Shown: positions 1 to 8,937 of the stretch, piece by piece | How the letters are laid out: the number at the start of each line of letters is the position of its first letter | Position numbering within the stretch: position 1 is the first letter of the stretch | Origin: Aphanothece hegewaldii CCALA 016 | GTDB taxonomy: Bacteria; Cyanobacteriota; Cyanobacteriia; Cyanobacteriales; Microcystaceae | Reading direction: 5' to 3' | Assembly (NCBI RefSeq): GCF_003007785.1 | Contig: NZ_PXOH01000005.1 | Location: forward strand, 186,001-250,000 | DNA length: 64,000 nucleotides | The notes under the pieces: generated by a model | Told to the model about the DNA's origin: nothing | Seen by the model: the letters and a program-made list of their open reading frames with translations, nothing else | The model's database searches: none | Made by a program: the position numbers and the translations under genes

Positions 1-627
1 GAGTTCAATGTTGGTCACGATGCCAATTGTGGCGCAATGTTTAGTTAATGAGCCATCAGATTCATCCGCTTCCGCTACTAAATAGGGACTTTTACCAACT
101 CGTGCGTTACCATCCCAAGCATCGACTTCACCCCCGATAATTACTGTGGGATCTAAGCCCGCTTGTAATAGCATATATCCAATTAAACTACTGGTTGTTG
201 TTTTGCCGTGTGTTCCTGCGACTGCAATACTTTGATATTCTGCAATCAAAGCCGCTAAAACATCTGAGCGATGGTAAATCGGATATCCTAATTCAAGAGC
301 CGCCAGATATTCTAAATTATTGTTGTGAATCGCTGTAGAACAGATAATTTGAGGATGATGGGGTAAACCATTTCCGTTTGTTTCATCGCCAATATTTATC
401 GTGAGATTTTTTGTTTTAGAATGATAGATATCTAAATTGGTTGCTTCTTGAGAATTAAAAATCAGTGCGCCCACTTCTTCAAGTCGTCGGGTAATGTGAC
501 TTGATTTAAGATCCGAGCCTGATACAGGAATATTACGCTTGGCTAAAATGTAGGCCAAAGCTGACATACCAATACCGCCGATCCCAATAAAATGAAAAGG
601 TTTGCCATTAAAATCAACTGTTTTCAC
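1..627 (-). CDS. murC: UDP-N-acetylmuramate--L-alanine ligase MurC, 5' part only
   Basis: Cytoplasmic peptidoglycan enzyme that adds L-alanine to UDP-MurNAc. I translated it from the minus strand: 209 codons are visible and the gene runs off the left edge, so the catalytic and C-terminal domains are not seen. The N-terminus has the Rossmann motif GIGGIGMSA near residues 15-23, and the Mur-ligase ATP loop GTHGKTTT is near residue 138. The start is taken as GTG at 627, which begins the conserved MurC N-terminus and has GGAG about ten bases upstream; no ATG lies close by. It is divergent from gap2 across a 283-base gap. Family assignment is firm. Confidence 0.93.
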   Translation of the reverse strand, partial: MKTVDFNGKPFHFIGIGGIGMSALAYILAKRNIPVSGSDLKSSHITRRLEEVGALIFNSQEATNLDIYHSKTKNLTINIGDETNGNGLPHHPQIICSTAIHNNNLEYLAALELGYPIYHRSDVLAALIAEYQSIAVAGTHGKTTTSSLIGYMLLQAGLDPTVIIGGEVDAWDGNARVGKSPYLVAEADESDGSLTKHCATIGIVTNIEL

Positions 628-910
628 CTTTGATGTCTCCTAACACACCACATCATTAAACTACATTTTTGGTTTAGAGAATAGTGACTCTCTTTAATGG
701 ATGTAGGTGCCATATCATAGCAAAAAGTTGTGTTTTTGTCAGATCATCTAAGTCTAGAGTTTAAGAAGTTAGTAGGAACACCTGTTCTTTAACAAAAAAG
801 TTAAATAAATAATTTCTTAAGATTGGGGATCGAATGGGACTGCCTTTAAGGTATGATTGGGGTCATTAATCATCTAATCTATTGAACAAAAACATAGAGG
901 GCAAGACGCA

Positions 911-1921
911 GTGGTTAGAGTAGCGATCAACGGGTTCGGACGTATCGGACGTAATTTCTTAAGATGCTGGTTAGGGCGTGAGAATAGTCAGCTAGAGGTA
1001 GTAGGCATTAATGATACCTCTGATCCAAGAACCAACGCCCACCTACTCAGATATGATTCAATGTTGGGTAAATTAGACGCTGATATTAGCGCTGATGACG
1101 ATACTATTACAGTTAACGGAAATACAATTAAATGTGTATCCGATCGCAACCCCTTAAACTTGCCTTGGGATTCCTGGGGAGTTGATCTGATTATTGAAGC
1201 AACTGGGGTTTTTGTCGATGAAGAAGGCGCATCTAAGCATATTGCTGCTGGTGCGAAAAAGGTTTTAATTACCGCCCCCGGAAAAGGTGCAGGTGTTGGA
1301 ACTTTTGTCGTCGGTGTTAATGAAAAAGATTACGATCCTAATCAGTACAATGTGATTAGTAACGCAAGCTGTACGACAAACTGTCTAGCTCCCATCGTTA
1401 AAGTCATTCATGAAAACTTTGGTATTATCAAAGGTACGATGACGACGACTCACAGTTACACGGGTGATCAACGTATTCTCGATGCTAGTCACCGGGATCT
1501 ACGTCGTGCTAGAGCCGCCGCCGTTAATATTGTTCCAACTTCGACGGGTGCTGCTAAAGCGGTTGCTTTGGTAATTCCTGATATGAAAGGAAAACTCAAT
1601 GGTATTGCTTTGCGCGTTCCCACTCCTAACGTGTCGGTTGTTGATTTAGTGGCTCAAGTTGAAAAAAGCACGATCGCAGAACAAGTTAACGATGTTCTTA
1701 GAGCCGCCGCCGAAGGTAATATGAAAGGGGTTCTTGATTATAATGATTTACCTTTAGTATCTTCTGACTATCGCGGAACTAACGCATCATCTATTGTCGA
1801 TGCCAGCTTAACAATGGTAGTTGGTGGCGATATGGTTAAAGTTGTTGCTTGGTATGATAACGAATGGGGTTACTCGCAACGTGTAGTTGATCTAGCCGAA
1901 GTTGTCGCCAGCAAGTGGTAA
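911..1921 (+). CDS. gap2: Glyceraldehyde-3-phosphate dehydrogenase, Gap2 type
   Basis: NAD(P)-dependent GAPDH, 336 residues, full length. It has the N-terminal nucleotide-binding motif [10 protein letters not shown] and the catalytic cysteine in [12 protein letters not shown] near residue 155. The segment [18 protein letters not shown] is typical of the cyanobacterial/plastid Gap2 branch, which serves the Calvin cycle, rather than glycolytic Gap1; that sub-assignment rests on pattern recognition. The start is GTG at 911 (GTG-GTT-AGA). It is monocistronic, with a hairpin terminator about 40 bases after the stop. Confidence 0.96.
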   Translation: MVRVAINGFGRIGRNFLRCWLGRENSQLEVVGINDTSDPRTNAHLLRYDSMLGKLDADISADDDTITVNGNTIKCVSDRNPLNLPWDSWGVDLIIEATGVFVDEEGASKHIAAGAKKVLITAPGKGAGVGTFVVGVNEKDYDPNQYNVISNASCTTNCLAPIVKVIHENFGIIKGTMTTTHSYTGDQRILDASHRDLRRARAAAVNIVPTSTGAAKAVALVIPDMKGKLNGIALRVPTPNVSVVDLVAQVEKSTIAEQVNDVLRAAAEGNMKGVLDYNDLPLVSSDYRGTNASSIVDASLTMVVGGDMVKVVAWYDNEWGYSQRVVDLAEVVASKW

Positions 1922-1962
1922 TTATTATTTAGTTTTTTCATTTCATCTCTTAAAAATATCTT

Positions 1963-1989
1963 AGGGTGGCTTTCGCTTCACCCTTTTTT
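1963..1989 (+). terminator. Intrinsic terminator after gap2
   Basis: A six-base stem AGGGTG (1963-1968) pairs with CACCCT (1979-1984) and is followed at once by a run of T. It lies about 40 bases after the gap2 stop, on the coding strand. Confidence 0.8.
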
Positions 1990-2013
1990 ATTGGGTTTTT
2001 TCAAAATCTTCTA

Positions 2014-2044
2014 ACAAAAAAAACCCGGTGGTGAACCGAGGTTT
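2014..2044 (-). terminator. Intrinsic terminator after pgr5
   Basis: Read on the minus strand, AAACC then CGGT pairs with ACCG then GGTTT, with one bulged base, and the stem is followed by eight T (the A run at 2016-2023). It lies about 55 bases past the pgr5 stop and forms a back-to-back pair with the gap2 terminator. Confidence 0.75.
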
Positions 2045-2098
2045 ATTCAATAGGAGAACTCAATAAAAATTAAGAAGAGAGGAGAACCTTCATAACCA

Positions 2099-2296
2099 CT
2101 AAGCTAATAGACCTAATCGTTTTCCGTTATCTTTCGCACGACGGATTAAATTTTGTCTAACGTTGTTCGCAATTCCAACTCGGTTACAGAAATTGGTGAT
2201 GGTTTGGGCGTGCAGTGCAATCGCTTTTCCTCTGAGTTGGTTAAATTTGGCTTTCCCTAAGTAGTTACGAACAAGAACGATTAAAGGTGCAAACAT
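2099..2296 (-). CDS. pgr5: PGR5 homologue (cyclic electron flow regulator)
   Basis: Small protein of 65 residues that matches the conserved core of plant PGR5: MFAPLIVLVRNYLGK at the N-terminus, then FNQLRGKAIALHAQTITNFC, and a C-terminal DNGKRLGLLA. PGR5 supports ferredoxin-dependent cyclic electron flow around photosystem I in plants, and the Synechocystis homologue is ssr2016. The cyanobacterial form lacks the chloroplast transit peptide, as here. The start has a good AGAGGA-type RBS about seven bases upstream. It is monocistronic and convergent with gap2. Identification is by recognition of the sequence, and I consider it strong. Confidence 0.9.
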   Translation of the reverse strand: MFAPLIVLVRNYLGKAKFNQLRGKAIALHAQTITNFCNRVGIANNVRQNLIRRAKDNGKRLGLLA

Positions 2297-2550
2297 TTTT
2301 TTATCCTCTTTTTTAGTGCAGTTTAAATATTAATTTTGTGGTGAGCAAAGATCCTCATGCTTTCCCAATTCTCAGGCGATGATTGCGCTGTGTCTGCCTT
2401 TTTGGCTTGGGTTTGTCATGTTTGTTATCTCCTTTGCTTGCCTTATGTAAATAAATGTAACAGTTTTATTACGAATTGTAAAGATATTCTTGACAAAGTA
2501 ATTCTTATAGCAAATATAATTTTTGCTAATCGGAAAGTTTCCAAACCCAA

Positions 2551-3165
2551 TTAAAAACGCTCAAAGACGACAGATATATTATTTGCGGGCATTTGTATAA
2601 CTTCGAGCAATTGTAAATTTTGTTTTTTTGCTACATTTACAACATCTTCTAAATTCCGAACGCCCCATGCAGGATCACGAGCTTGTAACGATTCGTCGAA
2701 AGCTTCATTACTAGGGGCTGTGTGTTTACCAGATTGCTTGTAGGGACCGTAAAGATAAAGAATACCACGAGGGGGAAGAATACGCTTTGCACCCGCCATT
2801 AGACCTAAACAAGCAGACCAAGGGGCAATATGAATCATGTTAATGTTTACAATAGCTACAATGTTTACATTTTGTTTTTCTACACTCCAATGCTCATCGG
2901 TTGTATCAATAGCTAAGGGTGCAGCAAGATAATCTGAAGGGAATTCTTCACGCCATGCCGTAATACTTTCCCTAAGATAGAGTTGAGGATCAGAAGGTAT
3001 CCAGATACGAGGTTTGAGACGAGGAGCAAAAAAGATCGCGTGTTCACCTGTACCGCTTGAGATTTCTAAAATATTGCCCGTTGGGGGTAAAACTCGTAAA
3101 AGAACCTCTAAAATCGGCTCTCGGTTACGCTCGGTTGCAGGGGCATATTGTTTAGCATCAGTCAT
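2551..3165 (-). CDS. DUF938 family, predicted SAM-dependent methyltransferase
   Basis: About 204 residues from the preferred start ATG 3165 (MTDAKQYAPATERNREPI). The open frame extends further to 3255, but that would overlap the divergent cry-DASH start. The N-terminal motif KQYAPATERNREPILEVL and the segment ILEISSGTGEHAIFFAP, a glycine-rich SAM-binding loop, identify the DUF938 family. Its substrate is unknown. It is divergent from cry-DASH with 78 bases between the starts, so the two may share a promoter region. Function beyond 'methyltransferase-like' is not established. Confidence 0.85.
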   Translation of the reverse strand: MTDAKQYAPATERNREPILEVLLRVLPPTGNILEISSGTGEHAIFFAPRLKPRIWIPSDPQLYLRESITAWREEFPSDYLAAPLAIDTTDEHWSVEKQNVNIVAIVNINMIHIAPWSACLGLMAGAKRILPPRGILYLYGPYKQSGKHTAPSNEAFDESLQARDPAWGVRNLEDVVNVAKKQNLQLLEVIQMPANNISVVFERF

Positions 3166-3243
3166 AGAAAGATTTATGGAGATAGCGTTATTATATAATC
3201 TGTTATATTTTCTCAGATTGAGAACGAACTCGCTTTTTAAATC

Positions 3244-4698
3244 ATGACGCAACAAAGAATATTAATTTGGTATCGTAACGATTTACGAATTCATGATCAT
3301 GAGCCTTTGTATCAAGCTTTAAAAGAAAAAGCTCAGATTATTCCTTTTTATTGTTTTGATTCTCGTCAATTTGGTCAAACTCCTTTTGGTTTTCCAAAAA
3401 CAGGAAGCTTTCGTACACAATTTTTACTCTTCAGTATTACTAATTTAAAAAACTCCTTACAAAAGTTAGGGAGTGATTTAATTATCCGTCAGGGGAAACC
3501 CGAAAATATTATTACTGATTTGGTCAAAACTCTAGAAATTTCTACTGTTTATTATCATCAAGAAGTTACTGCAGAAGAATTAGCAGTTGAAAAAGCTTTA
3601 GCGAAAAATAATATTAAGATAAAAGGATTTTGGGGAACGACGCTTTATCATCCCGATGATTTACCTTTTGAGATTAATCAATTACCTGAACTCTTTACTA
3701 ATTTTCGCAAAAAAGTCGAAAAAGATTTTATTATCCGTCATACTTTTCCTTTTCCTAAACAATTACCGTCTTTACCTGAAATCGATGTTGGAACAATTCC
3801 AAGTTTTGAAGATTTAGGTGTAGAAAAACCTATTCTTGGCGAAAAAGGAGTACTTATCTTTCAAGGAGGAGAAACAGCCGGTTTAACCCGATTAAAAGAC
3901 TACTTTTGGCACAAAGATAGTTTAAAAGTTTATAAAGAAACTCGTAATGGAATGTTAGGATCTGATTATTCTTCTAAATTTTCTGCGTGGTTATCTTTGG
4001 GTTGTTTATCTCCTCGTTATATTTATGAACAAGTCCAAAAATACGAATCAGAACGCATTAAAAATGATTCAACTTATTGGTTAATTTTTGAATTATTGTG
4101 GCGCGACTTTTTTAGGTTTATTTGTGCTAAACATGGTAATAAAATTTTCTATCTTTCTGGGTTACAAGGATTAGATATTCCTTGGAAAGTAGATGAGACA
4201 CGCTTTAAAATTTGGCAAGAAGGAAAGACGGGTTATCCTTTAGTAGATGCCAATATGAGGGAATTATTAGCAACAGGTTTTATGTCAAATCGTGGACGGC
4301 AAAATGTGGCTAGTTTTCTAACTAAGAATCTCGGTATTAATTGGCAAATGGGTTCGGAATGGTTTGAATCTATGTTGATCGATTACGATGTTTGTAGTAA
4401 TTGGGGTAACTGGAATTATACCGCAGGCGTGGGAAATGATGCGAGAGGTTTTCGTTATTTTAATATCCCTAAACAGTCAAAAGATTATGATCCTAATGGA
4501 GAATATCTTAAATATTGGCTACCCGAATTAGAATCAATTCCAGGTGATAAAATTCATGAACCTTGGAAGTTATCCCAAGAAGAACAAAAGCGATATGGAG
4601 TGATTTTAGGGGTGGATTATCCGCGTCCTGTGGTTGATTTTTTTAAATCGGTTCAGGACAACGAAAAAATTTATAATGGAGCAATAAGCCGTAAATAA
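3244..4698 (+). CDS. Cryptochrome DASH
   Basis: Flavoprotein of the photolyase/cryptochrome family, 484 residues. DASH members repair cyclobutane dimers in single-stranded or looped DNA and may act as blue-light sensors. The N-terminal photolyase domain begins RILIWYRNDLRIHDHEPL (antenna domain, about residues 4-170). The FAD-binding C-terminal half carries WNYTAGVGNDARGFRYFN near residue 395, which is the DASH signature. ATG 3244 is the start. The stop lies one base from the convergent aminotransferase. A second light-damage gene, an SPL homologue, lies about 4 kb to the right. Confidence 0.95.
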   Translation: MTQQRILIWYRNDLRIHDHEPLYQALKEKAQIIPFYCFDSRQFGQTPFGFPKTGSFRTQFLLFSITNLKNSLQKLGSDLIIRQGKPENIITDLVKTLEISTVYYHQEVTAEELAVEKALAKNNIKIKGFWGTTLYHPDDLPFEINQLPELFTNFRKKVEKDFIIRHTFPFPKQLPSLPEIDVGTIPSFEDLGVEKPILGEKGVLIFQGGETAGLTRLKDYFWHKDSLKVYKETRNGMLGSDYSSKFSAWLSLGCLSPRYIYEQVQKYESERIKNDSTYWLIFELLWRDFFRFICAKHGNKIFYLSGLQGLDIPWKVDETRFKIWQEGKTGYPLVDANMRELLATGFMSNRGRQNVASFLTKNLGINWQMGSEWFESMLIDYDVCSNWGNWNYTAGVGNDARGFRYFNIPKQSKDYDPNGEYLKYWLPELESIPGDKIHEPWKLSQEEQKRYGVILGVDYPRPVVDFFKSVQDNEKIYNGAISRK

Positions 4699-4699
4699 A

Positions 4700-5806
4700 T
4701 TAAGATAAACAATCTTTTAAACAATAAACAACTTGTTGTTGTTCTTCGATGGTTAAATCAGGAAACATCGGTAAAGATAGCACTTCATAGGATGCTTGTT
4801 CTGAATTCGGAAGTTGTCCAATCTGATATCCTAAATCTTGATATACGGGTTGAAGTTGTAAGGGTATAGGATAATAAACCATCGAAATTACTCCCATTTG
4901 TTGTAATTTTTCTCTAACTTCATCTCGATGAGAAATCATAATAGTATATTGATTCCAAACATGATGACCGCCTAAAATCGCTTGAGGTAGTTTAAGATTA
5001 GGCAACGGTGAAAGTAATTCTTGATATCGGTTAGCGACTGCTTGACGCTGTTGATTCCATTGATCTAAATAACGGAGTTTTACTTGTAGAATAGCCGCTT
5101 GAAGCGCATCCAGACGACTATTAATTCCCATGACATCATGACGATAACGAACCGAACTGCCATGCTCTCTTAACATCTTAACTTGAGAGGCGATCTCGCT
5201 ATCATTAGTTGTAACTGCGCCACCATCGCCACAAGCTCCTAAATTTTTCGTGGGAAAAAAGCTAAAACAACCGATATGACCAATACTACCAACTTTTTGA
5301 CCGTTCCATGATGCTCCGGTCGCTTGAGCGCAATCTTCGATAACATAGATCTTGTGTGCGATCGCAATTTCCATCAACTGTGTCATATTGACAGGTTGAC
5401 CAAATAGGTGTACTGGAATAATCGCCTTTGTGTTCGGTGTAATGGCGTTTTTAACTTGAGTTAGATCAAGATTAAAAGTATCTAAATCAATATCGACAAA
5501 GACTGGTTTTGCCCCCGTCATGGTGACTGCTTCTGCGGTTGCAATGAAAGTAAATGGAGAAGTAATCACCTCATCCCCTGTACCGATGTTTAAAGCACGT
5601 AGCGCGAGATACAACGCGTCAGTACCAGAATTACAGGCAATACAATGATTTACGCCTGTATAGTCAGCAAAATCTTTTTCAAAATCCGTAACAGCAGCAC
5701 CACCGACATAGTAACCAGAACTAAGAATCTTTAAAACGGCTATTTCTGTTTCTTCGCTAATCGAGCGATATTGACGGGCTAAATCAACAGGGGGAATTTT
5801 ATTCAC
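4700..5806 (-). CDS. DegT/DnrJ/EryC1/StrS family PLP aminotransferase
   Basis: 368-residue sugar aminotransferase fold. The PLP lysine is K187 in FFPTKNLGACGDGG; the aspartate/glutamine signature lies in YVIEDCAQATGA, and the cofactor phosphate site is NSGTDALYLAL near residue 60. Members transfer amino groups to keto-sugar nucleotides for surface polysaccharides. No sugar-biosynthesis partners adjoin it, so the substrate is undetermined. The gene stands alone, convergent with cry-DASH. Confidence 0.92.
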   Translation of the reverse strand: MNKIPPVDLARQYRSISEETEIAVLKILSSGYYVGGAAVTDFEKDFADYTGVNHCIACNSGTDALYLALRALNIGTGDEVITSPFTFIATAEAVTMTGAKPVFVDIDLDTFNLDLTQVKNAITPNTKAIIPVHLFGQPVNMTQLMEIAIAHKIYVIEDCAQATGASWNGQKVGSIGHIGCFSFFPTKNLGACGDGGAVTTNDSEIASQVKMLREHGSSVRYRHDVMGINSRLDALQAAILQVKLRYLDQWNQQRQAVANRYQELLSPLPNLKLPQAILGGHHVWNQYTIMISHRDEVREKLQQMGVISMVYYPIPLQLQPVYQDLGYQIGQLPNSEQASYEVLSLPMFPDLTIEEQQQVVYCLKDCLS

Positions 5807-5918
5807 TCACTTGATACCTAAAACTTATCCTTATGAAACCAAATTTTTTGCAAAAAGGGAATAGCTCCCCCAAAATTTGTTATCAGGAATTTTTTTAATA
5901 CAAGTGAACTATAAAAAA

Positions 5919-6173
5919 TTAAAGCTCGGAGGCTGTATCAGGTGCAATAATTAGTCCAGCATCTTTATGATAATCGGTGGTTGATTTCAGAATGTCATTA
6001 AAGCTGTTGAACTCTACACCAATTGATTGACAGGCTTTTTTAAGTTCGGATTCAAATGCGTTAATATCTTGCTCATAACCACATCGATTGGATGCTACTT
6101 CAATTCCATCATTACCATTTGCTCTGGCACAGTCAATTAGTTCAGTACCTTTTAGAGGGGTGGGTGTCATCAT
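5919..6173 (-). CDS. Small hypothetical protein, 84 aa
   Basis: I do not recognise this protein. It is soluble and acidic with two cysteines in the first half (CARANGNDG and NRCGYEQD) and one in KKACQSIG. Two adjacent ATG codons allow 84 or 83 residues. It stands alone between the DegT gene and the divergent diguanylate cyclase, with about 110 bases on one side and 227 on the other. Plausible gene because of its length, start and isolated position, but without a family assignment. Confidence 0.5.
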   Translation of the reverse strand: MMTPTPLKGTELIDCARANGNDGIEVASNRCGYEQDINAFESELKKACQSIGVEFNSFNDILKSTTDYHKDAGLIIAPDTASEL

Positions 6174-6400
6174 TGGGTATAGCTCACTACTTTTAGAACT
6201 TTTTCATAGATTTTAATTGATAGAAAGGATTAAATTCTTCTATTTTAGGGAATAGATGAGCTATATCTGAAGTGAGGTTTATTTTAACAATTGAGTCATG
6301 TTTTTGCTCAGATTTTAGATCATTATCGTAGAATAGAAAAGCGTGTTTTTAACTCATGAACTTTTCAAAAAAATACGAAATTTAGAGAGTACAAGACAAT

Positions 6401-7351
6401 ATGATGGATATCTATCCATATCCCGACTTTAGTACAGCCTCAGTAGAAGTTTTAAAATACCTTTCTCAGCGTCTTAATTTCAATTTGTGGATGGTTACGC
6501 GGACAGAAGGCAGTGATTGGATTGTACTTAAAGCCGAAGATCATGGTTATGGAGTAAAAGAAGGAACCGTATTTCGCTGGGCTGATTCTTTCTGTAGTCA
6601 AATGGTGGCAGGGCGAGGCCCAAGAATTGCTCCCTGTGCGTCGGCTGTACCAGCTTATGCAGCAACCCCGATCGCACAACAAGTTACAATTGGGGCATAT
6701 GTTGGTATACCTCTACTCTTAGAGAGTGGTGCTTTATTTGGTACACTCTGCGCTATTGATCCGAGTCCTCAATCACAAGCGATCGCGGCTGAGTTACCAT
6801 TAATTGAATTATTAGCCCGTTTGCTTTGTAGTCTCCTCGACAATGATTTAAAACTCACTGAGCAAATTCGCCGTACTGAAAGAGCGAAAGTAGAAGCGAT
6901 GACGGATGTTTTAACGGGAATTTATAACCGAAGAGGTTGGGAACAATTATTAACAGCAGAAGAAAATCGTTGTCGTAGCTATGGTAATTCCGCTTGCGTG
7001 GTTTCGATCGATCTTGATGATCTAAAAAAGGTGAATGATACATATGGTCATGCAAGTGGCGATATATTGATTAGAAACGCAGCACAAATTATTAAATCTA
7101 CAATACGCAAGCAAGATATTGTCGCACGAATTGGCGGTGATGAATTTGTTATACTGCTGGTGGATGCGGGTTGTGAAGATGGTTCAATCATAGTTGAGCG
7201 TCTCCACACACAGCTATTCACACAGGGGGTTCGTGCTTCTATAGGTTTAGCGTTTCGCAATCCATCTTTAGGTTTAGGTAATGCTTGGCAAGAAGCGGAT
7301 CAAGCAATGTATATTTGTAAAAGATCTCATAAAGGAATGCTTCGCGGGTGA
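6401..7351 (+). CDS. GAF-GGDEF diguanylate cyclase
   Basis: 316-residue cytoplasmic c-di-GMP synthase. Residues about 15-140 form a GAF sensor domain, and about 160-312 a GGDEF domain. The catalytic signature is an intact GGDEF (245-249). An RxxD inhibitory site (R236-D239) sits five residues before it, so product feedback is expected. There is no membrane segment. The GAF ligand is unknown; the cysteines in FCSQMV and APCASAV are candidates but do not fix a chromophore type. The stop overlaps the GTG start of the next gene (GTGA at 7348-7351), indicating translational coupling. Confidence 0.93.
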   Translation: MMDIYPYPDFSTASVEVLKYLSQRLNFNLWMVTRTEGSDWIVLKAEDHGYGVKEGTVFRWADSFCSQMVAGRGPRIAPCASAVPAYAATPIAQQVTIGAYVGIPLLLESGALFGTLCAIDPSPQSQAIAAELPLIELLARLLCSLLDNDLKLTEQIRRTERAKVEAMTDVLTGIYNRRGWEQLLTAEENRCRSYGNSACVVSIDLDDLKKVNDTYGHASGDILIRNAAQIIKSTIRKQDIVARIGGDEFVILLVDAGCEDGSIIVERLHTQLFTQGVRASIGLAFRNPSLGLGNAWQEADQAMYICKRSHKGMLRG

Positions 7352-8121
7352 ATGAGATTATTCAATTAGATCCAACTGATTTAGGTTTGGCACTGGGAAT
7401 TATTGGGGTTGCGATCGCACTTTCTCGCTTTTCAAATCTAGAATTAGAAGGACAATTTATCATTGCAGCAGGACGATCAATATTACAATTACTCGTTGTT
7501 GGCTATGTGATTGCTTTCATTTTTGCTCTAAATAATCCTTTAGCGGTTTTGGGGTTATTGGGGTTGATGATGATGATTGCGAGTATTGTCGCACGTAACC
7601 GTATTGGTCAAAAAATTAAAGGTTTATTGCCCATTGTTGGCGGTTCTTTGGTGGTGAGTACTGTTTTAACATTGGGATATGTTTTAGCATTAATTATTAA
7701 ACCCGATCGTTGGTACGATCCTCAGTATTTAATTCCATTAACAGGGATGATTTTAGGAAATGCGATGAATAGTGCATCTTTAGCGGGTGAAAGACTGAGC
7801 AGTGTGATTGAACAAAACCGCAGTAGCATAGAAACTCATCTTTGTCTTGGTGCAACCTCATATCAAGCGATTTCCTCCTATCAAAAAGAAGCGATCCGCG
7901 CTAGTTTAATTCCTACTTTAAATCAAATGATGGTCGTCGGTTTAGTTAGTTTACCCGGAATGTTTACAGGACAAGTTTTAGCGGGTGGCGATCCATTGAA
8001 TGCGGCATCTTATCAAATTTTAATTCTATTTATGATTGCGTTTACAAATTTACTCACCGCAATTTTGATTACAGAAGGGGTTTATCGTCGCTTTTTTAAT
8101 GCTAATACTCAGTTAGTTTAG
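7348..8121 (+). CDS. FetB/YbbM-like (UPF0014) ABC transporter permease
   Basis: 257-residue integral membrane protein with about six or seven hydrophobic segments and the UPF0014 core: MIASIVARNRIG, LTGMILGNAMNSASLAGERL and LIPTLNQMMVVGLVSLPGMF. In E. coli FetB pairs with the ATPase FetA for iron homeostasis. No FetA-type ATPase is next to it here, as I recall for several cyanobacteria. The GTG start lies inside the stop of the upstream GGDEF gene. The last four bases overlap the convergent PIN-like gene. Substrate is inferred only from the family. Confidence 0.88.
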   Translation: MNEIIQLDPTDLGLALGIIGVAIALSRFSNLELEGQFIIAAGRSILQLLVVGYVIAFIFALNNPLAVLGLLGLMMMIASIVARNRIGQKIKGLLPIVGGSLVVSTVLTLGYVLALIIKPDRWYDPQYLIPLTGMILGNAMNSASLAGERLSSVIEQNRSSIETHLCLGATSYQAISSYQKEAIRASLIPTLNQMMVVGLVSLPGMFTGQVLAGGDPLNAASYQILILFMIAFTNLLTAILITEGVYRRFFNANTQLV

Positions 8122-8717
8122 AAATGATAAGTTATTTTGTTACTCACTTCTGAAACTTTTTTTTCATGAAATAAGTTATTAACTAGCTGATCAATCTCTG
8201 ACTCACTGAGTTTCTCGTGTAGCAACAAAGATTTTATATGATGACGCAAGGTTTTTCGAGTTGTCGGACGTGAATTATTGATTTTGGCCAGATTTTCTAG
8301 AACTTTTTCTGTTAAATCTATTTGTTGAGTCTTATCTTGGCTTTTCTGTTTTAATATTTCAAGTAAACTTTGTATTCTTTTGCAGTTAATATTCTGTTTA
8401 GTTAGATATTTAATCAATGGTTCAAATCCTTTATCTTTCGATAAGATGATAAACGAGAGGTTATTATTACTAAGCTTGCCAAGATAAAAAGCAATATGAA
8501 AATCAAGTGAATTACTACCCGTCCCTTCTATTTGTATCCATTCTACTCGTTGACCTAATTTTTGAGAAGAAAGCACTAATTCAATAGGAATTTTATTTTG
8601 TGACTGTCCGACAAATATTTTAATTTCGATATCATGCTCTTGAATAATAGATAAATCAATATCTTGAATATTCTCGTAATCTATTAATAAAACAGTGTTT
8701 TTTAACTTTTTCCCCAT
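8118..8717 (-). CDS. PIN-like domain protein (predicted RNase fold)
   Basis: About 199 residues from the preferred start ATG 8717 (MGKKLKNTVLLIDYENIQ); the frame remains open to 8780. The N-terminal half shows a PIN-like/NYN pattern: VLLIDYENIQ with an acidic pair, TGSNSLDFHIAFYLG, and FIILSKDKGFEPLI with KDKG as a further acidic motif. These match metal-binding acidic clusters of PIN-like nucleases. The C-terminal half (about 130-199) is charged and may form a small winged or helical domain. A 37-base segment of this gene (8361-8397) is repeated just upstream of it. Function unknown. Confidence 0.75.
   Translation of the reverse strand: MGKKLKNTVLLIDYENIQDIDLSIIQEHDIEIKIFVGQSQNKIPIELVLSSQKLGQRVEWIQIEGTGSNSLDFHIAFYLGKLSNNNLSFIILSKDKGFEPLIKYLTKQNINCKRIQSLLEILKQKSQDKTQQIDLTEKVLENLAKINNSRPTTRKTLRHHIKSLLLHEKLSESEIDQLVNNLFHEKKVSEVSNKITYHF
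8361..8397. repeat. 37-base direct repeat, copy inside the PIN-like gene
   Basis: Identical over 37 bases to 8792-8828. In the gene it encodes the segment QNINCKRIQSLL on the minus strand. Flanking bases on both sides differ from the other copy. Confidence 0.9.
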
Positions 8718-8791
8718 ATGGATAGCTTTCAGGTGATCTAACTTATAATCAGAACTAATTCTACATTTAATGATGACCACCTACTTAGTTT

Positions 8792-8828
8792 AAGTAAACT
8801 TTGTATTCTTTTGCAGTTAATATTCTGT
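8792..8828. repeat. 37-base direct repeat, copy upstream of the PIN-like gene
   Basis: Second perfect copy, in the same orientation, 431 bases from the first. It lies between the start regions of the PIN-like gene and the divergent SPL gene, about 75 bases upstream of the preferred PIN-like start. Confidence 0.9.
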
Positions 8829-8937
8829 ATTGATTCGGCAATTACCATCATTAGAGAGTATAATCCGACCTCTCTCTCAACAGCTAATCACTCAGGTTTA
8901 GTTAATAATAAAGATAGATGTAGCAATAGGAAAAGCT

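Noticed and set aside
2490..2520. TTGACA and TATAAT on the plus strand, suggesting a promoter
   Set aside because: The spacer is 19 bases, longer than optimal, and it would fire antisense into the DUF938 gene. Composition is AT-rich, so a chance match is likely.
2357..2554. 65-codon plus-strand frame between pgr5 and the DUF938 gene
   Set aside because: No family, odd composition rich in Cys and Leu, and it crosses the 3' end of the DUF938 gene. More likely leader DNA for pgr5.
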